Shown: piece by piece, positions 7,816 through 16,238 of the stretch
How positions within the stretch are numbered: the first letter of the stretch is position 1
How the letters are laid out: every line of letters begins with the position of its first letter
Assembly: GCA_951635545.1 (NCBI GenBank)
Contig: OX620685.1
Coordinates: 1,364,001-1,428,000 of the forward strand
Origin: CAG-873 sp910578365
GTDB lineage: Bacteria; Bacteroidota; Bacteroidia; Bacteroidales; Muribaculaceae
DNA length: 64,000 bases
Direction: 5' to 3'
The notes under the pieces: generated by a model
Database searches by the model: none
Seen by the model: only the letters and a program-made list of their open reading frames with translations
Told to the model about the DNA's origin: nothing
Program-made: the position numbers and the translations under genes

Positions 7816-10593
7816 GTGGAATACAATCATAAAGATATAGAAAGCCGCTGGCAGGAGAGCTGGCGCAATAACGGTACTTACAAGGTTGAAATTGACCGCA
7901 GCAAACCAAAATTTTATGTCCTCGACATGTTTCCTTATCCTTCAGGGGCAGGTCTGCATGTTGGACATCCGTTGGGTTATATAGCTTCGGACATATATAG
8001 CCGTTATAAACGTCTGAAGGGTTTCAATGTGCTTCATCCAATGGGATATGATGCATACGGACTCCCCGCCGAGCAGTATGCCATCCAGACAGGGCAGCAC
8101 CCCGAGAAGACTACCAATGTGAACATAGCGCGCTACCGCGAGCAGCTCGATAAAATTGGTTTCAGCTACGACTGGAACCGCGAAATCCGTACATGCGCCC
8201 CCGACTACTACAAGTGGACCCAGTGGGCGTTCATACGCATGTTCGAACACTATTACAACACAGCCCTGCAGAAGGCAATGCCCATAGCCGACCTTGTAGC
8301 CAGCTTTGAAGTGTCAGGCACCGAGGGTGTGCATGCAGCAGGCGGCGAGGAACTCTGCTTCAGCTCCGACCAATGGAAGGCCATGGACGAAAAGCAGAAG
8401 GCCGATACTCTGATGAACTACCGCATAGCTTATCTGGGCAACACTATGGTGAACTGGTGTCCGAAACTCGGCACTGTGCTGGCCAACGACGAGGTCAGCG
8501 AAGGCCTGTCGGTTCGCGGCGGATATCCGGTGGAGCAGAAACTGATGTACCAGTGGTGTCTGCGAGTGTCGGCTTACGCAGGCCGTCTGCTCAACGATTT
8601 GGAGAAACTCGACTGGACCGACTCGCTCAAGGAAACCCAGCGCAACTGGATCGGACGCAGCGAAGGTGCCGAAATGAAATTCGACATAGATGGAAGCGAT
8701 GTGCAGCTTGAGATATTCACCACCCGCCCCGATACCGTATTCGGCGTAACCTTTATGGTGCTTGCACCCGAAAGCGAGTATGTGGATATGGTTACTACCG
8801 CCGGGCAGCGCGAATCTGTCGACGAGTATCGCCGCAGCATAAAGCATAAGACAGAGCGCGAACGCATGATTGACAAGCGTGTGAGCGGTGTATTCACCGG
8901 CGCATACGCCGTGAACCCGCTCAGCGGAGCTAAAATTCCGGTCTGGGTCAGCGATTATGTACTTGCCGGATACGGCACCGGAGCAATCATGGCAGTGCCG
9001 GCCCACGACAGCCGCGACTATGCCTTCGCCCGCCACTTCGACCTTCCGGTAATACCTCTGATAGATGGTGCCGATGTAAGCGAGGAAAGCTATGACGCCA
9101 AAAGTGGCAAGATGGTGAACTCGGCTTCGGACCGTCTGGACCTCAACGGCCTCGATGTAAAAGAAGCAATGGCCAAGGCCAAGAAGTATATCGAAGAAGC
9201 CGGTATAGGCAAGGTGAAGGTAAACTACCGCCTGCGCGATGCCATATTCTCGCGTCAGCGCTACTGGGGCGAACCATTCCCTGTATATTATAAAGACGGT
9301 GTGGCCAATGTGCTTTCCGACGATAAACTGCCGCTGCAGCTGCCCGAGGTCGACAAATTCCTGCCTACCGAAAGCGGCGAGCCTCCGCTGGGACGCGCCA
9401 AGAACTGGTGTACCGCCGAGGGCTATCCTCTCGAACTCAACACTATGCCCGGTTTCGCAGGCTCGTCGGCCTACTATCTGCGCTATATGGACCCTCATAA
9501 TGCGGAGGCGCTCGTGTCGAAAGACGCCAATGAATACTGGCAGAACGTCGACCTCTATATAGGTGGTACCGAACATGCCACCGGACACCTTATATATAGC
9601 CGTTTCTGGAACAAGTTCCTCTACGACCTCGGTGCGGTATGCCGCGACGAACCTTTCGGCAAGCTCATAAACCAGGGCATGATTCAGGGCCGGAGCAATT
9701 TTGTGTACCGTATAAAAGACACCAACACCTTTGTGACCCTGGGCAAGAAAGACAGCTACGACGTCACTCCCATCCACGTGGATGTAAATATCGTGAGCAA
9801 CGATGTACTCGATCTGGAAGCCTTCCGCAACTGGCGTCCGGAATTCGCCACCGCCGAGTTTGTGCTCGACGACGACGGCAAGTACCGTTGTGGAGCAGCT
9901 GTTGAAAAAATGTCGAAATCGATGTTCAATGTAGTGAATCCCGACGATATAGTAGAGCGCTACGGAGCCGACACTCTGCGTCTGTACGAGATGTTCCTTG
10001 GTCCGCTGGAGCAGAGCAAACCCTGGGACACAAACGGCATTGACGGTGTAAACCGCTTTATAAAGAAACTGTGGAACCTCTATTATAAAGGCGATCAGCT
10101 GCTGGTCGACGACAGCAAGCCCTCTGCCGACAACCTCAAGTCGCTTCACAAGCTCATCAAGAAGGTGAGCGAGGATATAGAGAACTTCTCGTTCAACACC
10201 TCTGTGGCCGCGTTTATGATTTGTGTCAACGAGCTCAGCCAACAGAAGTGCCACAGCCGCGAGATACTCGCACCCCTGGCGGTGCTGCTGGCACCGTTTG
10301 CCCCGCACGTGTCGGAAGAACTCTGGCACTCGGCTCTGGGCAACGAAAGCACAATATGCGACGCTCAGTGGCCCGAGTATAACGAGGCCTACCTGGTGGA
10401 ATCGGAAGTAACCTACGCAGTATCGTTCAACGGCAAGGCACGATTCAACATCACCGTACCGGCCGATATGCCCGCCGACCGGGTAGAGGCTCTGGCAAAA
10501 GCCAACGAGAACGCAGCCAAGTGGCTCGACGGTAAAACAATCAGAAAGGTGATTGTGGTGCCACGTAAGATTGTGAACATCGTAGTATCCTGA
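7816..10593 (+). CDS. leuS: Leucyl-tRNA synthetase
   Basis: Charges tRNA-Leu. Class I synthetase of 925 residues. The HIGH signature is in PSGAGLHVGHPLGY (about residue 40-53). The CP1 editing domain follows, including TTRPDTVFGVTFMVLAPE and the acidic YGTGAIMAVPAHDSRD segment. KMSKS lies in VEKMSKSMFNVVNPDD near residue 700, followed by the anticodon-binding helical domain. It begins with GTG at 7816, the only start giving the full N terminus; the preceding nucleotides are A-rich. Bacteroidetes LeuRS commonly has this length. Confidence 0.97.
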   Translation: MEYNHKDIESRWQESWRNNGTYKVEIDRSKPKFYVLDMFPYPSGAGLHVGHPLGYIASDIYSRYKRLKGFNVLHPMGYDAYGLPAEQYAIQTGQHPEKTTNVNIARYREQLDKIGFSYDWNREIRTCAPDYYKWTQWAFIRMFEHYYNTALQKAMPIADLVASFEVSGTEGVHAAGGEELCFSSDQWKAMDEKQKADTLMNYRIAYLGNTMVNWCPKLGTVLANDEVSEGLSVRGGYPVEQKLMYQWCLRVSAYAGRLLNDLEKLDWTDSLKETQRNWIGRSEGAEMKFDIDGSDVQLEIFTTRPDTVFGVTFMVLAPESEYVDMVTTAGQRESVDEYRRSIKHKTERERMIDKRVSGVFTGAYAVNPLSGAKIPVWVSDYVLAGYGTGAIMAVPAHDSRDYAFARHFDLPVIPLIDGADVSEESYDAKSGKMVNSASDRLDLNGLDVKEAMAKAKKYIEEAGIGKVKVNYRLRDAIFSRQRYWGEPFPVYYKDGVANVLSDDKLPLQLPEVDKFLPTESGEPPLGRAKNWCTAEGYPLELNTMPGFAGSSAYYLRYMDPHNAEALVSKDANEYWQNVDLYIGGTEHATGHLIYSRFWNKFLYDLGAVCRDEPFGKLINQGMIQGRSNFVYRIKDTNTFVTLGKKDSYDVTPIHVDVNIVSNDVLDLEAFRNWRPEFATAEFVLDDDGKYRCGAAVEKMSKSMFNVVNPDDIVERYGADTLRLYEMFLGPLEQSKPWDTNGIDGVNRFIKKLWNLYYKGDQLLVDDSKPSADNLKSLHKLIKKVSEDIENFSFNTSVAAFMICVNELSQQKCHSREILAPLAVLLAPFAPHVSEELWHSALGNESTICDAQWPEYNEAYLVESEVTYAVSFNGKARFNITVPADMPADRVEALAKANENAAKWLDGKTIRKVIVVPRKIVNIVVS

Positions 10594-10632
10594 TTCCTAC
10601 AATAAAAGCGGAGAAATACCGTTTTTAATAGT

Positions 10633-11220
10633 ATGACCGGACAAAATACTTTGGTGTTCGCCACCAACAATGCACATAAATTATCGGAAATACGCCGGAT
10701 AGCGGGCGACAGTATACGCATACTGTCGCTCGCCGACATAGGCTGCAGCGACGACATACCCGAAACAGGAGCCACTCTCGAAGAGAACTCCATGATAAAA
10801 GCCCGCTGGGTAAAGGACCGATACGGCTATGACTGTTTCGCCGACGACACAGGTCTGGAAGTCGATGCACTGGGTGGTGAACCCGGTGTGCGCTCGGCCC
10901 GCTATGCCACCGACGGCCATGACTCGGCTGCCAACACGGCGCTGCTGCTGAAAAACCTCAGCGGTGTAAGCCACCGCAAGGCGCGTTTCCGTACTGTAAT
11001 CACACTTATCGAAGGAGATAGCACCAATATATTCACAGGCGAAGTCGAAGGAGAGATAACATCGAAGCCCGCAGGCTGCGGAGGCTTCGGTTACGACCCT
11101 GTATTCCGTCCCGAAGGCTGGAACAAAACCTTTGCCGAAGCAACTGCCGAGGAAAAGAATGCCATAAGTCACCGCGGACGCGCCGTGGCAGCACTTATCG
11201 AATATATAAACCGACATTAG
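10633..11220 (+). CDS. rdgB: XTP/dITP pyrophosphatase (RdgB/HAM1)
   Basis: House-cleaning nucleotide pyrophosphatase that removes ITP and XTP from the precursor pool. The 195 residues contain the N-terminal VFATNNAHKLSEIRRI (substrate-binding), CFADDTGLEVDALGGEPG (metal-binding Asp pair), GFGYDPVFRPEG and the C-terminal ISHRGRA motif. Spacing of 39 bp from leuS and 1 bp to the next gene supports cotranscription. Confidence 0.96.
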   Translation: MTGQNTLVFATNNAHKLSEIRRIAGDSIRILSLADIGCSDDIPETGATLEENSMIKARWVKDRYGYDCFADDTGLEVDALGGEPGVRSARYATDGHDSAANTALLLKNLSGVSHRKARFRTVITLIEGDSTNIFTGEVEGEITSKPAGCGGFGYDPVFRPEGWNKTFAEATAEEKNAISHRGRAVAALIEYINRH

Positions 11221-11221
11221 A

Positions 11222-13642
11222 ATGATAAAAAGAACCTTAGCTCTTATAACCCTGCTTCTGACTCTTTCGGTGGCAGGCGCACAGACATGGACTGTGTATC
11301 CGCTGTACGACGGAGTGATGTCGGGCATGGTGGAAACACCGTCGAAGCTGTACTACAGTTCTAACGGGAGTCTGTATTCCTACGATAAGAACACACAGGA
11401 AACCTATGTTTTCACCAGCGCCAACAAACTAAGCGATTGTACGGTAACTGAAATATTATATAATAAGAAACACAAATACCTGCTGGCTGTGTACGAAAAC
11501 ACCAACATGGATGTCATATACGACGACGGACGTGTGGTGAATCTGCCCGAAATTCTTAACGCCAATATTACGGTGAACAAGAAAATCAACAGCGTGAACA
11601 TGCAGGACGACTATATCTGCATAGCAACCAGTTTCGGATATGTGCTTTACGACGCCGACAAACTGGTGGTAAAGGAGTCGCGCAACTGGGGCAGCGACAT
11701 TTACGGCGTCACCGTATGGCGCGACATGATTGTAATCGAACCGGCATCGGATATGCGCTATGCCCGGCTCGACGAACGGCATACCTCGCTCGACGACTTC
11801 AAATATCTGCGTCTTGGCAGCAGCGCCGGCAAAATGCAGGTAATAGGCAACGAACTATTTTATCAGCACCGCAATAACCGCAATATATACCATATAATAA
11901 GCTTCAATGCCGATGCCGCCAACCCGGCGGGTGTGGCGCTGCTTGCCGAAAACTATACTCGCAGCGACTGGTTCAAGCCGTCGGCCGACGGCTATTACCT
12001 GGTATGCGACAATGAGATAAAGAACTTCGGCGACGAAGGCAAAGCGCTTGCCTCCACAACTCTGCCGCAGCTGTTCAGAAAATCGCAGATTGCCAAATGG
12101 AAAAGCGACACCAATATATGGCACGGCTGTAAGGACGGTGTAGGAAATTTCGATATATCGGCCGATGCGCCCGTGGTGCTTCAGGAGTATTACCGCCCCG
12201 AGGGCGGAGTTTGCCGCCATGTGGCCTATATAAGCCATTCGGCCGACGGCGAGAGAGTATATCTTACCAGCGGTTCGAACATGGTGGTGCGCACCTGCGA
12301 CGGCACACGCTTTGCCGGACCTGTCAACAGCATGTATTCCTACCAGACCACCGACATGATAGAGCAGGGCGACATGCACGATGTGTCGTACGAAGACCTC
12401 AGCGACTACGAGCTCCATGAGGGTATATTCACCTGCCGCGGCGGCGATGGCATGGTGGTGGAAGACCCTGTCGACAACTCGGTGTACTACCTCGCCAGCC
12501 GATTCGACGGCGTGCGTGTGATAGACCGCGACACCCGCAGCCAGATTGTGCGCTTTTCGAAGAAAAACGGCAACGCTCCCTTTGTGGGCAGCTGGGGCAA
12601 CAACATATTTGCTCTCGGTTTCGACCGCTTCAACAATCTGTGGGTACTCAACGGCATGGAAAACAACGACACCGACTACTCCAACGTGTACATACTGCCG
12701 GCTGCCGCGCTACGCAACCCTGCCAATGTGAAAAGTTCCGACTGGCTCACTCACAGAATGCCCACCAACTATCGCAACAATTTCGAATGTATGATGCTCA
12801 GCTGCCGCCTCAGCAACAATATAATACTGCAGAGTTCGGGCTACGGCCTGGGTGTGGTGGTGATAGATACCAAGGGTACCGAATCCATATCCGACGACCG
12901 CGAGATTCATTTCAGCTCCTTCCTGGACCAGGACGGCAACACCTTCTCGCCAACCATATATACCTTTGTGGCGGAAGACCAGCGCGGCAAAGTGTGGATA
13001 GGCAGCCAGGACGGCATCATAGAGATTGACCCGCGCGAGGCCTTTAATTCCGATTTCCGTTGCAACCGTATAAAAGTGCCCCGCAACGACGGCACCAACT
13101 ACGCCGACTACCTGCTGGCCGGCGAGCAAGTCAACTGGATTTCGGTAGACCCCGCCGGCCGAAAGTGGATTGCCACACAGAACTCGGGCTTGTACCTTGT
13201 GAGCGAAACCGGCGACAAGATTCTCGAACACTATACCACCGACAACTCGCCACTGCCTTCAAATGTTGTCAATGCCGTGGAGGCAAGCCGTGTCGACAAC
13301 AAAGTGTACATAGGCACTAACTACGGCACCATAGTGTACAGCTCCGATGCCGCCCCGGCTGCCGACAATATGGACAATGTGTATGCATATCCTAATCCGG
13401 TGCGCCCCGACTACAGCGGCTGGATTACAGTATGCGGCCTTATGGAGAACTCGCTCGTGAAGATTACCGATGCCCAGGGCTCGGTGCTGTTCCAGGGCCG
13501 CTCGGAAGGCGGTATGGTGATATGGGACGGCTGTAACCAAGCCGGCGAGCGCGTCCGTTCGGGTGTATACTTTGTACTCGCTTCCGAAAACGGCAGTGGC
13601 TCGAACTATTCTGCCGTAACCAAAATAATGGTGATAAACTAA
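11222..13642 (+). CDS. PorZ-like two-propeller exported protein
   Basis: Exported protein of 806 residues with a signal peptide (MIKRTLALITLLLTLSVAGA). The N-terminal part (WTVYPLYDGV, SNGSLYSYDKNTQETYVF, LLAVYENTNMDVIYDDG) resembles the beta-propeller domain of PorZ, a type IX secretion surface protein. A second region has two-component-regulator-propeller repeats (GKVWIGSQDGIIEIDPR, GRKWIATQNSGLYLV). The end (YAYPNPVRPDYSGWITV to YFVLASENG) is a C-terminal domain of the type IX secretion signal fold. PorZ participates in attaching cargo to anionic lipopolysaccharide. No other type IX genes are in this window, so whether the system is complete here is unknown. Confidence 0.68.
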   Translation: MIKRTLALITLLLTLSVAGAQTWTVYPLYDGVMSGMVETPSKLYYSSNGSLYSYDKNTQETYVFTSANKLSDCTVTEILYNKKHKYLLAVYENTNMDVIYDDGRVVNLPEILNANITVNKKINSVNMQDDYICIATSFGYVLYDADKLVVKESRNWGSDIYGVTVWRDMIVIEPASDMRYARLDERHTSLDDFKYLRLGSSAGKMQVIGNELFYQHRNNRNIYHIISFNADAANPAGVALLAENYTRSDWFKPSADGYYLVCDNEIKNFGDEGKALASTTLPQLFRKSQIAKWKSDTNIWHGCKDGVGNFDISADAPVVLQEYYRPEGGVCRHVAYISHSADGERVYLTSGSNMVVRTCDGTRFAGPVNSMYSYQTTDMIEQGDMHDVSYEDLSDYELHEGIFTCRGGDGMVVEDPVDNSVYYLASRFDGVRVIDRDTRSQIVRFSKKNGNAPFVGSWGNNIFALGFDRFNNLWVLNGMENNDTDYSNVYILPAAALRNPANVKSSDWLTHRMPTNYRNNFECMMLSCRLSNNIILQSSGYGLGVVVIDTKGTESISDDREIHFSSFLDQDGNTFSPTIYTFVAEDQRGKVWIGSQDGIIEIDPREAFNSDFRCNRIKVPRNDGTNYADYLLAGEQVNWISVDPAGRKWIATQNSGLYLVSETGDKILEHYTTDNSPLPSNVVNAVEASRVDNKVYIGTNYGTIVYSSDAAPAADNMDNVYAYPNPVRPDYSGWITVCGLMENSLVKITDAQGSVLFQGRSEGGMVIWDGCNQAGERVRSGVYFVLASENGSGSNYSAVTKIMVIN

Positions 13643-13667
13643 CAGAACTTCTGATTCGTTCTTTTGC

Positions 13668-14195
13668 ATGGAACATAAACTGAAATACCGCGACAATCGC
13701 GACAAAACATACGGCCTTACCGGCATGGCCATAGCACTGGTGATGGCCGATGGCGAAGATATGCTGATGCAGGTATCGCTCGATGCGCCTGCAGGCGAAG
13801 GAATAACATTTACGCCCGACTTTTATTTCCAGGGCAATCCGCGATACTCGGCCAAGCTGGCCTGGAACCAGATGCTTAAGCAGCTGTCGCTCGTAACCGG
13901 CATGATGATCGGCAATGTGATGTGCCGCAGCTACCTTATAGACGGACAGCGACTGCCCGATAAAGTAGTGGACGAACTGCGCGAGATAGTGCGTGGCGAA
14001 GGCAGTGAGCTGTGCTCGCTGGAGAACGACGAAATCGACAACCTTTTCCGCCGCAACTTCAACTATTTCGACCGCCTGTTTACCCACCGTACCGTAGCAT
14101 CGATAGCCCATGCCTTTGCAAGCGAACTCGAATCGAGGCGCACATTCAGCGCGCAGGAGGTTCTCGACCATCTGCGCGACCTGGCAGGACTCTGA
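13668..14195 (+). CDS. Conserved hypothetical protein, 175 residues
   Basis: I do not recognise the family. The protein is soluble-looking, without signal peptide or membrane segments; it starts MEHKLKYRDNRDKTYGLTGM and has a predicted helical C-terminal half (DKVVDELREIVRGEGSELCS, then FFRNF-like RRNFNYFDRLF). A run VMADGEDMLMQVSLDAPAG is acidic and probably beta-stranded. Base composition and codon use match the flanking housekeeping genes, and the 25-bp gap places it in the same transcription unit as the PorZ-like gene. Confidence 0.75.
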   Translation: MEHKLKYRDNRDKTYGLTGMAIALVMADGEDMLMQVSLDAPAGEGITFTPDFYFQGNPRYSAKLAWNQMLKQLSLVTGMMIGNVMCRSYLIDGQRLPDKVVDELREIVRGEGSELCSLENDEIDNLFRRNFNYFDRLFTHRTVASIAHAFASELESRRTFSAQEVLDHLRDLAGL

Positions 14196-14210
14196 ATAAA
14201 ACCACAAGAA

Positions 14211-14230
14211 CCCGGTGTGGCCCGGTGTGG
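14211..14230. repeat. Exact 10-bp tandem repeat
   Basis: CCCGGTGTGG occurs twice back to back, 15 bp after the stop of the preceding gene. With the upstream CCACA the first unit can form a short hairpin, so it may be the remains of a terminator; no convincing T run is adjacent (a T-rich stretch starts at 14240). Confidence 0.5.
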
Positions 14231-14299
14231 CACAACTGAATTTTTTTACTGATAAGTCTTTTTTTTAAGGTATATGCCATGTGTTTGCTGAATTTATTG

Positions 14300-14307
14300 T
14301 AACTTTG
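14300..14307 (+). promoter_or_regulatory. -7 box (TAACTTTG) before the kinase-like gene
   Basis: TAACTTTG followed by TGTGATATTGCA, 40 bp upstream of the start at 14347, in the only sizeable gap (151 bp) of this gene run. A TTTG is present at 14284 but 12 nt away, too close for a standard -33 element. Confidence 0.45.
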
Positions 14308-14346
14308 TGTGATATTGCACTTGTTGTATATAATAAATTTTGAAAC

Positions 14347-15102
14347 ATGAGCGACGATACTCCAAAATGGACTGAGATTGAGCACCTGCCCGCATGGGAC
14401 GAGGAATACTATCACGTATACACAGCCAAGAAATTTGGCAAATGGGTAATGCTCAAGACACTTAAACCGGAACTTGCCGACAATGCCGATGCGCGGGCCA
14501 TGATTGAAAAGGAGTTCGACGTACGATACAACCTGGCGCACCCCAACATAGTGATGATAAACGACTATGAGGAAGTGCCGGGCCTCGGGCGCTGCATAAT
14601 CACCGACGACGTGTATGGCGATTCGCTGCGCAAGCTTATCGATGAGCATAAGCTCACCGCCGACCACATCGAAAAATTGCGCACATCGCTTCCGAGTGCT
14701 CTGAAGTATATCCAGAACAACCATATAGTGCATCATCCTATACGTCCCGAACGTATTATCTTTACCGAGAATATAGGCAATCTGAAGCTTATCGACGTAG
14801 GTTTCGAGCAGACTCCGGCGCTAACTCCGCATGATACAGCGGAAGACATATACAACTACGGCACCATTGTGCTTGAGGCTTTAGACAGCTGCGGACATCA
14901 CGATTCGGTGCTGCGGCACGTGGCTGAGCGCTGTACCAGCTCCGACAGCCGTCGCCGGTACAAAGACATTGATTCGCTGCAGCTTGCCCTCGACAACCGC
15001 AAGTCGAATCGACTATATATCACTATAATTATTTTCCTTACCATTATGGTGGCGATACTGGCGTGGCTTTCATCGCCGTATGCCCCCAACCCTCCTATGT
15101 AA
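14347..15102 (+). CDS. Predicted membrane-anchored pseudokinase
   Basis: Protein-kinase fold of 251 residues ending in one membrane segment (LYITIIIFLTIMVAILAWL). The VAIK-type lysine is kept (WVMLKTLK), as is the Asp of the DFG-like motif (LKLIDVGFEQ). The glycine-rich loop is absent, and the catalytic loop reads HHPIRPERIIF where active kinases have HRDLKPENI: the catalytic Asp is Pro and the Mg-binding Asn is Arg. It is therefore expected not to phosphorylate and may act as a scaffold or ligand sensor on the cytoplasmic face of the inner membrane. The next gene starts 3 bp downstream. Fold assignment is from motif spacing; inactivity is inferred from residues. Confidence 0.75.
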   Translation: MSDDTPKWTEIEHLPAWDEEYYHVYTAKKFGKWVMLKTLKPELADNADARAMIEKEFDVRYNLAHPNIVMINDYEEVPGLGRCIITDDVYGDSLRKLIDEHKLTADHIEKLRTSLPSALKYIQNNHIVHHPIRPERIIFTENIGNLKLIDVGFEQTPALTPHDTAEDIYNYGTIVLEALDSCGHHDSVLRHVAERCTSSDSRRRYKDIDSLQLALDNRKSNRLYITIIIFLTIMVAILAWLSSPYAPNPPM

Positions 15103-15104
15103 CC

Positions 15105-16235
15105 ATGTCTGTTACTATAAAAAAAATAGCCCCTACAGCAAGCGAACTGCGCAGTTACGTAAAGTTCGGCATCGACCTGTACAAGGGCAATGATTATTAT
15201 GTGCCGCCATTGATTTTCGATGAAGTGGCAACCTTAATGCCCGACAAGAATCCGGCGTTTGAATTCTGTACGGCTCAATCGTTTATGGCTTACCGCAACA
15301 ACGAGCCTGTTGGCCGTATCACAGCCATCATCAACGATATAGTGAATGAAAAGACAGGTGAGCGCACCATGCGCTTTGGTTTTGTCGATTTTATCGATGA
15401 TGCCGAGGTTGTCGACGCCTTGTTCAAGGCTGCCGAAGACTGGGGCCGTAGCCGTGGCATGAACAAAATTGTGGGCCCCATGGGATTCACCGACATGGAC
15501 CACGAAGGTATGCTTACCGAAGGATTCGAGGAAATGGGTACCATGGCCACATTGTACAATTATCCTTATTATCCGGCCCATATGGAGCGCATGGGCTACG
15601 GTAAGGAAGTGGACTGGATTGAATTCCGCATGACTGTGCCCGACGCAATTCCTGAAAAGTATAAGCGCATAGCCGACATTGTGGCACGCAAATACAATCT
15701 GTCGGTAAAAAAATTCACTTCGCGTAAAAAAATCAAGCAGGAATACGGACATGCCCTCTTCGAACTAATCAACGAGGCCTATACAGGCATTTACGGCTAT
15801 TCGCCCCTGACCGAACGTCAGATTGACTATTATATCGACATGTATCTGGGTGTGATACGCCTTGAAGACGTATGCCTGATAGTGGACGGCGATGGCAAGC
15901 TGGTGGCAGTGGGCATAAGTATGCCGTCGCTGTCGCAGGCTTTGCGCCGCAGCGGAGGCAAACTGTTTCCTACAGGCTGGTATCATCTGTGGAAAGCCAT
16001 ACGCGGCAAGGTCGATGTGGTAGACCTGCTGCTGGTGGCTGTAAAACCCGAGTATCAGAGCAAAGGTGTGAACGCCATGATTTTCGCCGACCTCATACCG
16101 GTGTATGTAAAGAACGGGTATAAGTATGCCGAAAGCAATATTGAACTCGAAGGTAATGAAAATGTTCAGAAACAGTGGGAATATTTCGAGTACCGTCAGC
16201 ATCGCCGCCGCCGTGCATGGTCGAAAAATTTGTAA
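15105..16235 (+). CDS. GNAT-like N-acyltransferase family protein
   Basis: Protein of 376 residues similar to the double-GNAT-like proteins common in Bacteroidetes. An N-terminal half has PVGRITAIINDIVNEK and FGFVDFIDD (acetyltransferase beta strands), GPMGFTDMDHEGMLTEGF is a family block, and a C-terminal half has VDLLLVAVKPEYQSKGVNAM, which resembles the acyl-CoA pyrophosphate-binding loop, then YAESNIELEGNENVQKQWEY. An upstream in-frame start at 15063 would overlap the previous gene by 40 bp; ATG 15105 begins right after that stop and is preferred. The acceptor substrate is unknown. Confidence 0.8.
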   Translation: MSVTIKKIAPTASELRSYVKFGIDLYKGNDYYVPPLIFDEVATLMPDKNPAFEFCTAQSFMAYRNNEPVGRITAIINDIVNEKTGERTMRFGFVDFIDDAEVVDALFKAAEDWGRSRGMNKIVGPMGFTDMDHEGMLTEGFEEMGTMATLYNYPYYPAHMERMGYGKEVDWIEFRMTVPDAIPEKYKRIADIVARKYNLSVKKFTSRKKIKQEYGHALFELINEAYTGIYGYSPLTERQIDYYIDMYLGVIRLEDVCLIVDGDGKLVAVGISMPSLSQALRRSGGKLFPTGWYHLWKAIRGKVDVVDLLLVAVKPEYQSKGVNAMIFADLIPVYVKNGYKYAESNIELEGNENVQKQWEYFEYRQHRRRRAWSKNL

Positions 16236-16238
16236 TTT

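Noticed and set aside
8314..10329. Open frame of 671 codons on the minus strand opposite leuS
   Set aside because: Antisense shadow of leuS created by its codon bias; no start context, no recognisable domain, and leuS is unmistakable.
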